Source: Viscum album (Eukaryota; Streptophyta; Magnoliopsida; Santalales; Viscaceae). From it: 64,000 nucleotides of DNA. The notes under the pieces were generated by a model. That model saw nothing but the letters and a program-made list of their open reading frames with translations, made no database searches and was not told the origin of the DNA. The translations under genes and the position numbers were made by a program. The stretch is from the NCBI GenBank assembly GCA_963277665.1, contig OY728123.1, positions 631,158,915 through 631,222,914 on the forward strand. The letters are read 5' to 3'. Of the stretch, positions 48,901 through 60,429 are shown one piece after another (within the stretch, counting starts at the first letter, position 1; the number at the start of each line of letters is the position of its first letter).

Positions 48901-50254
48901 AGAACTGATCTGGCCATCTCTACTAGATAGTATAACACTGGCCAACCGAACACGGAGTGGGTATCGTGCAACCACCTAACTCTAGAACAACTCACCCAAA
49001 GGAGGTTCAACGCCTAATCCATCACTGGGTGTCACTAGCACCGCTACCGGCCGATCCATCAAGAAAGAAACTAGGGGGAGACCACTCAACCCTACTGGTC
49101 AAATATAAGAGCACAGAGGGACCCTCTACGTCGCGAGAGGTCAAAGTACGCAAAGCAGAACCCGGCACACACGTGGGGCCCACACGACATGTGTCCCCAT
49201 ATCAATCCCTAACCAAGCACACAAACAGTCTCAGGTACAAACCACACGTACCTCCAAGCGCTCCCGTATACTCCCAGAGTATACCTCATATTCATCCCAA
49301 GGGCCATCGTGCACATGGATCCCAACGTCAACGCGAAGGTGTGACATAACATCTCCAACTTACCACCTCAACGATTGGGGCACGACCAACCACATTTATT
49401 CAAGCATTACTTCACTCACACGGGAGTGCACGCGATCACACACCAAGGGTCCACTACAAACACAGTAGAAGAACCGCCCCCGGGGCACCTTCACATTTCC
49501 CCATTTAATAAGATCGCGTATGAGGCTCCACACAACCAAATGGATCATAAAGTTTTAATACTCATAGAAAAACATTCGAGATAGACTACTTACTCGCCTC
49601 AACTGGAGATCCGACGAAAAGGTCGCCAACACCTCCTCACGCCCGAACGGCATCATGTGATCCTGGGCCTCGGCCCCGAAAACAGTCGGGCGCATCACAC
49701 CATTGCGATCCCCTCGGGAAAAAAAGTCAAAAGCACTACTCACTTGAGTGCAATGAATATCCGGAGAAAAAAGTGCATTCGGGTGCACCGCACACGAGCA
49801 GTGCTTTGTGGGACCTATAACCCGATCCCGAAACACAACGAATGGATCACACTGTTGCAATCCTCTCGAAAAATCACACAAGATGGACTAATCATTTGTC
49901 CAAAACGGACACCCAGTGATAATGCTGAAAATCACTATCAACTCCCGAAACAGCCCTCGTGGGGCCCACACCAGCGTGTGGAATTAGAGTAGGCATACTA
50001 CGCCAATGCAATGCCCTCGGAAAAACACCCAAAAACGACTATTTGCACGCCCTGAACGGACGTCCAATGGAAAAGTTACAAAACGTTGCACACAGCACGA
50101 ATGATGGCCCGTGCGGGCCACGCTTCAACTCCGAATTAAGTATCCAATATTGGACTCAAGAAAACCATCTCGTGGTCGGGACTACGCAGCCGTAGACGAC
50201 GTGTCAAACAAACACTGTATGGGGGTTTTCTCTCAAATAAACCAATTATTAACT

Positions 50255-50290
50255 ATAATAATAATATATTATTATTATTATTAAATTATT
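50255..50290. repeat. (ATT)n-type simple repeat
   Basis: AATAATAATATATTATTATT and similar, near the AT-rich join between the LTR body and the GC-rich island. Confidence 0.7.
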
Positions 50291-50432
50291 AACCTTTTTT
50301 TATATGCATTCTTTTTTTTATCCTCTCTCCTTGATTGGAGAGAGGGAGCCCCCAAATTCGGCCGCACCCCCCCATTTTTTTAATATTAACTTTCCCTTTT
50401 TTTTCAGCCTGCTTTTACAGGTCAATTTCAGC

Positions 50433-50457
50433 AGAGACCCGCTGTTTGCGGGTCTCT
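50433..50457. other. Perfect 10-bp hairpin (GC-rich)
   Basis: AGAGACCCGC, loop TGTTT, GCGGGTCTCT: ten pairs without mismatch. It lies at the edge of the CpG-rich island of the solo LTR. Confidence 0.9.
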
Positions 50458-50464
50458 TTCTTCT

Positions 50465-50490
50465 CCACCAGGGTCACACAACCCTGGTGG
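50465..50490. other. Second perfect 10-bp hairpin
   Basis: CCACCAGGGT, loop CACACA, ACCCTGGTGG: ten pairs without mismatch, seven bases beyond the first hairpin. Confidence 0.9.
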
Positions 50491-50960
50491 TCCGGTGACC
50501 CCAGCACTGGCCGGCCCCCGGCCGGCCACTCCTCCGCGGCTCGCCCAGACGACTGCCACCCCTTCCAAGCCGCCTTGCCACTGTAACCCAACCACCGCCA
50601 CTCCGCTGTCCGCTCGCCCAGCCGAGCTGCTGACCACCGCCTCTCCGCTGTCTGCTCGCCCAGCCGAGCCACCGACGACCTCACCGACACCGGCCTCGCC
50701 TCGGCCTGCCATGCCGCACCGCACCAACTCGCCAGACCACCGCGCTAGACATCTGAAACCCCCAAAACTGGCCAGAACACATCAAAAACCCGCTGATTTC
50801 GGTGGACGACCGCGAGCGTGTCAGGACTCGAATTTTAAATCTCGCAGGGCTTCGCCCGACGCTTCCCGCACGATCCGCCGCTGCCGTAACGCACCACCTT
50901 TGGGAGGAGAGGAGGAGGAGAGGAGGAGGGCTTGAGGGAGAGGAGGTGGTTCTGCCAGGG
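50491..50960 (-). other. CpG-rich leader-like island with ~42-bp repeats
   Basis: Very GC-rich. On the minus strand GCTCGGCTGGGCGAGC + GGACAGCGGAGTGGCGGTGG-type units recur two to three times (50600-50670). It then turns purine-poor on the minus strand (CCTCTCCTCCTCC) toward the presumed promoter near 51000. Frames open on both strands reflect composition, not genes. Confidence 0.55.
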
Positions 50961-51663
50961 GGAGGAAATGGGGAAGGAGAAGGGATGAAGGGACTAAATA
51001 AGGATAAAAAAATTAATTAAACCCTTAATTAATTAAAACTCATCCCAATTTAAATCTGCGTCCAAAACCCAAAACACAGTTGAATTTAGGCCATGACTAG
51101 GGTAAACAACACCTCTCGAGCACAACGGAGGTCTCATAATTTTAATCCGAGTCCCCGTTCAAAAGTTATAAAACTGAACGCTCGAGGCCGCCAAATTACA
51201 AAAACGCCCCTGGGGCCATTTTTCACAGACGGCGCGCGCCCGTGAAACTTATACCCCTACTAGGGTAAACGGTACATTCTGGACTCAACGGTACCCTCAG
51301 TTTTCAAATCTGATCCACTGTTTAGGAGATATTGAGTTTAATCATTAAATGGATAAATTAATTATTTAATTTATCTGTTTCATGTTCCGGAAGTTAGCGA
51401 GGGGTCCAAACGTCCCGCGCCGACATGCCTTATGTAGTTACTAGGGTAAAAACCCCATTTCAGACCCATCCATACACTCGGATCTCTGATATGGATCACC
51501 ATTTAGGAGTTATCCCATTTATTTGGTGTTCCTAGTGTGAACGCACTGAAAATTTAATTCCGGCCACTCCGGGGCTCAGAATCACACGCCGTCTGAAGGC
51601 GCTGCTCTGGAATATCATCAAGAATATACCGAAGTCTTTCACAGCAAAAACTGGGTTCTTACA

Positions 51664-51668
51664 GTGAT
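51664..51668. repeat. Target-site duplication GTGAT, right copy
   Basis: Matches 47062-47066. Confidence 0.9.
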
Positions 51669-52940
51669 GTAGAGGATAATACTAATGAGTAAAATTGACA
51701 TCCTATAATAAAAAATATTCAATATGATTTTCAAAAATAGGGAAATATGATTGCTAAAAAATTGATGGAGTCTACTTTATCATTGGTGTATATCAGTTTT
51801 ATTTTTAACAAGTTGAATATGTTACTATTATCCTTTATTTTGAAAGTATATAATTAGATTAATTTTTATAGATGGTGGATTATAATTACGAATATACCAC
51901 ATAGGATATGTTGTGTTCCAAATAAACTCGCTTGTTTAAAATAGTGCTGAAATAAATTAACAAAAAAATGATTAAATTTATATTAAAGGTAAATTCACTT
52001 ACCAGGATAGACAAGGCCTAATTAGTGGATAATGTAAATATACATGTTGAATTAAATGGGGTGGATAAAAATATAATTCAACCCCCTATGGATGAAAATA
52101 TTTTATTTAGGTAGTGGTTATACAAACACTTCTTTGAAAATTGGAATATCAGAAAGAAAAAATTTAGAAGATTTATAGTACCATAAGAATGTGGTGGATC
52201 ATGACAAAGAAACACACCCCTTATTTATTTTGGAGTTATAAAATCCAAATATCTTGATGTGGAATGTGAAAATATAGAAACTCTGATGGGGTTACATAAT
52301 TTTCTATTATATTTTCAATTTTTCTTTTTTTTGTTAAATCTTTTTAATATATAGACATTTTATAAGAACCACTTGGATTGGAGTTTTTAAATCAGTCATG
52401 GGAGAACAAATCAGGTTATATCATTCCTTAACATTAATTTTCATATTATCCCACATTTTATTTTTATTTTTATTTTATAAAATTATATGTTACATTATGG
52501 AGTAGTAACATCTATATTATGGGGGTGGAGGGAATAATCTATTAGTTTTTTTAAAAAAATTATTCTTAATTGAGTATAAAAGTATTTTAAATTATTTGAT
52601 TGAATTATAATGGTCTAATTATATTTCAATATATAGATATTAAATTAATCATCCATGATCACTGATTCGAAGGTATTTTTGATTCAATGGATGGTTTAAT
52701 TTTAGGATAATATCCAATTTTCATCGCATCATTTTAAAAATTAAAAAAACAATAACTGTTGTTTCTGACATCAATAGTTTTAGATTAGTATAATGATCTA
52801 TGAACAATTAAATGATAAAATGAGGGATTAATTTTTTACTTATTATATTATTTTTATATCCTTGGCCATTGAAAATTATGTGACTACTAATATGGATAAA
52901 ATACTGTTCCCTATGATCCTTTACAATTTGGGATTATGGT
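51669..52940. other. No recognisable gene
   Basis: AT-rich, no open frame of note. Confidence 0.4.
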
Positions 52941-53684
52941 GTAAAATACCTATAGAAACATAGACTTCTCCTATGTATACCACATCTTTTAGATGAATAT
53001 TCGTTACCTTACTTCACCATCCATGCTATAATCTTATTGATCTAGTGCCTTTGTAAACTAGGAAACATGAACAATTGGTTCATAAAAAAACACATCCCAA
53101 CATGTTCTTCATAAGTATCCAGCTTTATAGAAATATCATACTTAGTTTCATTATTTATAACATGGGGAAAGGATACATAAGAAAGGGTGAGATATGATGC
53201 TCAATAAGAGTAAAAAAGGGAGATATCAATGATCACATGATTATAAATTGAAAATAAAGGTACAATAACATGGATGTAACATTTTCAAATCATACACATC
53301 ATATGATCGGCCATAATATTGATTCATGGAATAAAAAATTTCAGCTCATACTACATGAATCATAATGGAATTAAATAACATGATCTGTGACAACATAAAA
53401 TTGGTATTAGACATATATTTATAGAATAGACATAAGAATAGAAAATAATTTTCTTATTAGGAAAGGATTTTTTTAGGACCATCATAGTGGATTCAGTTCA
53501 ATCCCAAAACCATCGTAGTAGTCAAGGTTCACTCTCATGTCTACAATAGTATCCAAAGTCCCTTACTCAACTGGGGTAACCCCCTTTTTCAATCCTATAT
53601 ATTTCATGATATATTGATGTTTACACAATGAATTGGAGAGATATATATGTCCCAACCATCCTTGTTTACAACATAACAAACATC

Positions 53685-53687
53685 ATT
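53685..53687. repeat. 3-bp target duplication ATT, left copy
   Basis: ATT before CACTACTGGAA, repeated at 54420-54422. Three bases is the CACTA-family duplication. Confidence 0.8.
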
Positions 53688-54419
53688 CACTACTGGAAAT
53701 CGGATCTTTCCCAACACTTATATACACCCTTTCCCAACGGTTCTTCCAAACCGTTGGGAAAGACCCCCCCTTTCCCAACGGTTTGGGAGAACCGTTGGGA
53801 AAGGGGTGTTTTGAGGCCCCTTTCCCAACGGTTCTCCCAAACTGTTGGGAAAGACCCCCCCTTTCCCAACGGTGCCCCTTTCCCAATGGTTCTCCCAAAC
53901 CGTTGGGAAAGACCCCCCTTTTCCCAACGGTTTGAGAGAACTGTTGGGAAAACTCACCCCAAATCCTACATTCACCCCTGTAAATTTCCACCTATCCCAA
54001 CGGTTTTGAGAACCGTTGGGATAGATTCTTTCATTTCTTCCAGGTCTGCTACCCGAGAACATTATATAAATCTAAATTTTAAATAATTATGATAATACAT
54101 ATATATATTTATGAAATTATGTTTACAAAAGTGATGTTAGCTTAGTGGTTAAGTCGTTCGATTATAAACAAGGGGTCGTGGGATCAAATCCCAGCACATG
54201 TTTTTTTTTTTGAAATACATTTACCAATAGTTTTATATCCGTTGGAATAGATTTTCATATTACTTATACCAACGGTTTTGGGAAAACCGTTGGTATAGAC
54301 CTATCCCAACGGCTTACTTCGCAACGGTTCTCCAAACCGTTGGTATAGGCTATACCAACGGTTTGGAGGCCTATACCAACGGTTACAAACCGTTGGTATA
54401 GGTTAGTATTCTACTAGTG
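53688..54419. mobile_element. Non-autonomous CACTA-type element, 732 bp
   Basis: Ends CACTACTGGAA and (reverse) CACTAGTAGAA, an imperfect terminal inverted repeat starting CACTA, with a 3-bp ATT duplication. Both subterminal parts are packed with the motif CCCAACGG/CCGTTGGG (left) and ACCAACGG/CCGTTGGTAT (right) in both orientations, about twenty copies. Such arrays in this superfamily are taken as binding sites for the element's own DNA-binding protein. No transposase is encoded, so it would depend on a related autonomous element. A tRNA-like unit lies in the middle. The frames at 53628-54086 are by-products of the motif array. Confidence 0.88.
54131..54211 (+). ncRNA. tRNA-like unit with Pol III boxes and T11 terminator, pseudogene or SINE head
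   Basis: TAGCTTAGTGG (54138-54148) fits the tRNA A box and GGATCAAATCC (54181-54191) fits the B box, 33 bases apart, followed at 54201 by eleven T, a Pol III stop signal. The D stem (GCTT/AAGT) and most of the T stem (TGGG/CCCA) can form. The anticodon loop would read ATTATAA, anticodon UAU. The acceptor and anticodon stems are largely lost, so it cannot be a working tRNA. It is best read as a tRNA-derived sequence (SINE head or captured tRNA) carried inside the CACTA element. Confidence 0.65.
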
Positions 54420-54422
54420 ATT
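54420..54422. repeat. 3-bp target duplication ATT, right copy
   Basis: Matches 53685-53687. Confidence 0.8.
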
Positions 54423-56540
54423 GGTTTTAATATATAATTTATCCATGGTTATAATTTAAGCACCTTATATTGTTATTACGTAACCTACATCCTTCGTTAT
54501 AACATAACAATCATCCCTATTTATAACAAAACAACTATAGTTGGTTATATTTCAACCAAACTAAAATAAATAAAACCATATTTATATCTTCTAGAACATT
54601 GTAAAATATTCATGATATCATCACATCATAACCCATTAAAAGAAAAAAGGGTTCATAAACATTTCAATGGTTATAGATTAACCCATGTAAAATAAATGGG
54701 TTTAAAATAATATCTTCAACATAAAAATTAACCATCGTCATAATTTTTATTAATGGAATCATTTTATTATACACCCATTAAATCATAATTATCATCAAAG
54801 GACATTATCCCATATGAGAATCCATTTAAAAGACAATTAAAATATTTCTTCCAGAAAATAACCATTCAATTTTTAAAGTAAATTTTAAAACCAAAATAAT
54901 TAAAAAATATTTCAAAAAAAAATTTATTATGAGACCCTTGTAAATTTAAATTAAGATTCAAACAATTGATTGTTAAGGTAGGCGGGAAATTATTTTCATG
55001 TTTTATTAGTTAAAAGAATACATTCCCTTCAAATTTTTGGTAACAATCCAAAAGGAAATTTTATCTAAAAAAGGATAGAAGAATCCCTTTTAAATACTTT
55101 TTCAAAATTAAAACATTGTTAAAAATAAACTTAAACAATAGTAGGATAATATTCAAAACCTTAATTAATTTTTTTTAAGAAAACGTCTATTTTGAATAAA
55201 AATGTTTATTAATCGAAGACTGAAATGAAGTCGACAATCCTTAAAAACATATTTTTAGTATCATTAATAATTAAGGTGAAAAAAATGAAATGAAAAGATT
55301 TATTATAAATAAATAACCAATGTATAAGAAAATTAATTACTTTATTAAGAGGTATATTATAAAAGTTCTTTATCAGAAACATAATTATAACAAATCCTGA
55401 TTAATAATGATATTGTATTAGAAAACCCTTACCACTTTGGTAAATTTCGAATTAAAACCACATCAAAGAGGGAAAATTATATGGTTATATATAAATATTG
55501 ATAAATTTTATATGAAAAATCATATTTTTTTTGGAATTATATACACCACATAGAAAAAAGTTGTGAATATGGAATTTTTTTATAGAAATAAAAGTGTGCT
55601 GAAAATCCCTTACGTTAGGCCTGACTACCTTCATACACACTAGAACCTCCTATATAATTAATATATATTTATTATATATCTATTATATAACCCTAATAAT
55701 ATATATCATACCATAAATTATTTACTTGTAACCTTTTATCACCCAGTTGTTCACGCTTATTTATTAAAATCCCTATTCTAGATGATACCTACTTCATTTT
55801 TTCATGTATTTTTTTGTTTAGTTACTTTGGTCCTTGTATAAATATATTGGTTTGATGTCATACAGAATTTAATTCAGGATAAAAATCTGATATATTTTAA
55901 TTATATATATGTTTAGATTCATTCATAAAATTAGAGATAGAAAATTGAACTACATCATTCATAGATATGGTAGGTCGTATGTATGCATGGACATTGGTTT
56001 CATTTTTTTTGATGGATGGAATGAAATATAAGTATATAATAATTAACCTTTAAAGAGTCATTATTATATAAAATATTTCATATATATTCATTAAATCTAC
56101 CCTTGTTAATGTAAATGTAAAACATAAATGTAAAATGAATCCCATTGCTTCATAGAGGAGGTGGTCCACACATATACATGATTAACATTATCATTTCCCA
56201 CAGTTTGGATGGTAAAAAGGTAGATATTATAAAATAATTAAATAAATATGATTATTTAATATTTATCATATATAAATATTAAACCCATCATAATACTCAT
56301 TCAGGAAATATAGTGATGGTAAATTAATTATACCAATATGTGGAGATGGTAAGTTGTGTATAATTGAATGCGATATTCTCACTTCCCACTTTTTGGAAAT
56401 AGGGTAAATAAAGGTGGTTTCAAAATAATAAAAACATTTAATTATTTTTAGGATAACGAATTTATTAAATTATGAATAGTAAAAATGATTTAGAGGAGGT
56501 TAATGATTAATTAAAAATAATGTGATCGGTGAAGATGATA

Positions 56541-56939
56541 CAACTACAAAACACACCTTTAACAGTGCTAGAATCAGCCTTATCAACATTTGAAAAGTTC
56601 TGACCACCTGATAAAGGCTAAAATTTCATGGATCTTATCATCACTAAAATTTTAACGATGAAGGGTATATTTATCAGGGAAAATGATATCACTCATAAAT
56701 TATTCTTTTATGAGCACTTTTAAAATCATTGATAAAAGACCCCATTTATCAGTAGTTTTATTTAGCACTGACAAATATACCCTTTATCATTATTTTTATT
56801 TGGTCTTATAAATGTACTATTTATCATCTCTTTCTAAATAAATGATAAAATTTAGATTTATATGCACATATAAAAGCACCGACAAATAATACATGAGTCA
56901 ACACATTTATTAGCGTTAATAAAGGTGAAAACTGCAGTG
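56541..56939. mobile_element. Probable small CACTA-like element with TTTATCA motif array
   Basis: The left edge CAACTACAAAACACACCTTT and the reversed right edge CACTGCAGTTTTCACCTTTA form an imperfect terminal inverted repeat. Between them TTTATCA/TGATAAA recurs about ten times in both orientations, as in CACTA subterminal regions. No clear 3-bp duplication was found, so the edges are approximate. Confidence 0.5.
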
Positions 56940-57124
56940 TGATGCTGTAAAACAATCTATAACTAGAAACATGTGATATGTGATCCAACAACACACTGCA
57001 TTAGTATAAACAACCACAAAAATTAAAAAAATAATATAAAAATACAAAATTTAAATGAAATAAAAATTTCTTACACAAATACAAGAGAAAGAAAACACTA
57101 TTATGGAGTATGTAAGTTGTTTTT

Positions 57125-58610
57125 TTACAAAAATTAATTTAAATTTTGAATAAAAAGGTTCACTTGGAGTCATAATGATCACATATTGAGTCTAATTGAG
57201 GTGTTACTAGTTACTACAGGTTAAAAATTACTTATGGATCATTTTCCTAACATACCAAAACAATCATAATGTGTTTTCTTGGTTTAAAGTATGTTAGTTT
57301 TTTTTGCTTAAAATTAATGTCAGTTTTGAATAAAAAGATGAACTTGGAGTCATACCAGTCACACAGAGCCTCGTATTGAGGTGTGGTTGTTTCCTATGAA
57401 TCACAAGTGACATATGGATCATTTTACTTATGTACAAAAAAATCCAAATTCATTTTCTTAGTCTTGATTATGTGAGTTTTTTCACTAAAATTAACATAAA
57501 TTTTGAATAAAATGACACAGTAGGAGTCATACTAGTCAAACCGTGCATTGGATTGAGGTAAAAGTGAATGTAAATGTCCCAGATTACTCATGGATTGTTT
57601 TCCTAATGTATCAAAAAAAAATAATGGATTTCCTCAATTTTGAGTACATTATGTGTTTTTTTGTTTAATAAAATGTCATTTTAAACTAGAAACACATACA
57701 TTGAACCATACATGTTGAATCATGTGTGGATTTGAAATCAGACTCATTCATAAATGTCAAAAATGAAATATGAATCATTTCGAAAAATTATAAATACAAT
57801 ATGAGTGAGTTTATCAATTTTGGATTGAGTGACACTTTTTGTATTAAAATATCAATTTTAAAATGATAACAGAATCCTGGAGTCATACTGGTCACACCAT
57901 ATATCAGATTAAGGTGAGGATAATCCCTACATTTAAAAACTAACAAATGGATTGTTCTCCTAAAGTACCAAAACAATAAAAGTTCATTTTCATGGTTTTT
58001 AGTTTTTTAGTTGTTTTTTAATTAATATCAGTTATGAATGAAAAGATGCACTTAAAGTCATATAGGTCACACTGTATGTTATATTGAGGTGTGGCTAATA
58101 ACTACATGTCACAAGTGACCTTTGGATCATTGTCCTAAAATAAAAAATTAATCCAGATTCATTTTCTCGGTTTGAGTACACCACATGTGTTTTTTACTAA
58201 AATGTCATTTTAAACTGAAAACATGCACTTTAAACCATACTGGTGGCATCATATTTCAATTTGACATGGTACTATTTCATACACATCAAAAAATAATTAC
58301 GAATCATTTCCAAATATTATCATAAAAATACAATCATTTTTACCTATTTTCAGTGAGTGAAACTTTTTTTCTATTAAAATGTCAATTTTAAACTAATATT
58401 GGAGACATGGAGTCATACCGGTCACACCGGGCCTCATATTGAGGTGTGGATTATCTATACACATCAAAAATGATGTATGGATTGTTTTTATATTGTACTA
58501 AAACAATATGGATGTATTTTCTTGGTTTTGAGTATGCCACATCTGTTTTTTACTAAAATTTCATTTTAAATCGGAATGATGCACAATGAATCTTATCTTA
58601 TGTGATGAGT
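57125..58610. repeat. ~178-bp tandem satellite, about eight copies
   Basis: A landmark (GGAGTCATA or its variants) recurs at 57166, 57346, 57523, 57703, 57879, 58054, 58232, 58409 and about 58587, spacing 175-180 bases. Each unit has: (A)TTTTGAATAAAA, then GGAGTCATACYGGTCACACC, then TATTGAGGTGTGG, then ATGGATCATTTTCCTAA, then TTTTCTTGGTTTTGAGTA, then a T-run and ACTAAAAT. Units 4 and 7 form a second subtype (AACCATAC, GAATCATTTC), pointing to higher-order structure. Not coding. Confidence 0.9.
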
Positions 58611-60429
58611 GTTGTGTACAGATTTTAAAAAAATGTTCTCATATAGTATCATGGTATTATCCTTATTATACTTCATTTAAAAAAAAATTATTTTTCAGAA
58701 GCCAGTGCTTCTTATATTCCTCTGCTTCAGTCAGCACCTTGGTCTTCGCCTTTATCACCTCCTCCATGTTGATCTCCAAGTCCAATTCTACCTCTGCCTT
58801 CACCTCTGCCTCCACCTTCACCTTTTCCTCTTACTCCATGATTGGAAAACAATTTTATTGTTTGCAGGTCAATGATTCTAAAAAAATTGATTTCCTCAGT
58901 TATGCTTCTTCTTGAGAAAGAGATCAAAAAAAAATATAATCATTATAACACTAATAATTCACACCCCAAATATATTTTTAGGGTCATAACATATACTAGA
59001 TCACAAACATTGTAGTTAATCCCATAAATTTATTGTGGGCATACATTCTGACAATAATTATGATGCGCAATTATCTCTAAACAATTTGATTTCTTCTTTT
59101 GAGTAACTTATTTGTTGGAAATGTTGATAGTGCTGAGAAAAAATATATATAAAAAAATTATTATGAATTATATTTAATTAAATTGTAATTACCTTAAAAA
59201 ATAACTTATTGGGGGATGCTTGTATTTTTATTCTTTATGATTTCTCTCATAAATTTGCAAACATCATATCCATAATCGATATCATTATCTTGTTTCAGAC
59301 ACTACATAAACATTAACCAAAATAAGTAAATTGTTTTGAAGATTTTTGATTGATAACTCTTTATATATATACCTTAGTTTATTTACAGTTGTAGTAATCT
59401 ATAGGATTCAGTTTTTCAGACACCAACTTCATGCCATGATTTAGCCTATATTGAGAAACCACCCTATCATAAAAAAATTCTCATTAAAATAAAGACCTAA
59501 CATATAATTCAATGTTTATCTATAAAATATTGATTTTATTTAATTAAATATTCTCAATACACATATTCTGTGGTCGGTTGGTTGTAAATCCATTCATTTA
59601 ATCTAATAAATAAATATTTAGGGTGTCTATGCTAACTGCTACCAACATTCAATGTTGCCAAGAAAAGAAAAACAATTACGTAATTTACAATTTAAAAATA
59701 TATTTAATGTGATTAGATCTTATAGTTTTAACTTTTAATTTTAGGTATGAAAAATTGTATGTCATCTGATGCTTTTTTATTAAATGCTTTGTGTAACGTG
59801 ACTTTTTCTTCTCTATTTCTTCCTTATCCAAAGTTTTTTTTGAGTAGAATTGATACAGGGATTAATGAATCCAAATCATGCTTCACATGATATTACATTT
59901 ATATAGTTGTAATATAAACGCATGTACAAAATAGGAATATTTATTATCATTAAAAAAAATATGTGGCTCACTATTTTGAAAGAAATATTATGAAAATATA
60001 TTTTATGTATGTATTCACAATTGAGATGCCTAACCATTCATGTTTGAGAATCCCGGTTAGATTCTCAAGACCAATTAGCTCTATGAAGGATTCTCCATAT
60101 ATGTTTTATTTATATTCAATGTAAGACATAATTTTATATTTAAATGTGGTTGCTGCATGAAGCTGTAATGATAATAAATATTTCTTTGGGATTAGTGGGG
60201 AGAATGTTCTCTTGGAATATCAATTTTTTGTTGTTCACAAGATTTTATGGATTCGTCCATTCATTTCCCCACCAATTTATTCATTTTTAATATCATACCT
60301 CACTTTAGAACCTTTATCATCATCTGTTACATGTTTTTTGTATGAATGTTTTTCAAAGAAATACCAAATGTATCTTCATAAGATTATACATCCAAACTAT
60401 GAGATCATCAATAGAAACTTTGACCGTTC
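58611..60429. other. Mostly unassigned; may contain the 3' exons of the CACTA accessory gene
   Basis: The minus frame at 58727-58927 ends in a Gly/Arg/Glu-rich tail (GKGEGGGRGEGRGR), which could be a C-terminal exon of the gene to the right. The rest is AT-rich without features. Confidence 0.3.

Larger units (their letters stand above)
47067..51663 (-). mobile_element. Large solo LTR (4,597 bp) of a Tekay/Del-like Gypsy, minus strand
   Basis: Plus-strand edges are TGTCATGACCC and GGGTTCTTACA, flanked by GTGAT on both sides. Read on the minus strand it starts TGTAAGAACCC and ends GGGTCGGGTCATGACA. That end runs parallel to the end of the old Gypsy LTR (CAGCCCCTGG...GGGCTCG...GGGTC...TCACA), which fixes both family and strand. 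No coding region and no second LTR copy inside, so a solo LTR. It contains a ~51-bp minisatellite, a CpG-rich leader-like island and two perfect hairpins. The sharp GC rise against the AT-rich flanks suggests a fairly recent insertion. Confidence 0.88.
52941..56540 (-). repeat. Second old minus-strand Gypsy LTR, interrupted by a CACTA element
   Basis: GGGGAAAGGATACATAAGAA near 53163 matches the 29.8-kb LTR near 30034 (GGGGAAAATAGAACATAAGA). AAAACCCTTACCACTTTG at 55424 matches 31176. The block GAAAATCCCTTACGTTAGGC near 55600 matches GAAAACCCCTACCTTATG near 31363. The order and strand agree in the two places. The left edge is guessed from a TGTAAAATAC and the right edge is not seen. Confidence 0.5.

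Noticed and set aside
50335..51020. Several frames of 70-150 codons on both strands in the CpG-rich island
   Set aside because: High GC removes stops in all frames; no start context, domain or codon pattern supports a gene.
53628..54086. 152-codon frame across the CACTA left end
   Set aside because: Crosses the element boundary and reads the CCCAACGG motif array.
54131..54200. A functional Ile tRNA (anticodon UAU)
   Set aside because: Only about three acceptor pairs and two anticodon-stem pairs can form, so it is called tRNA-derived instead.
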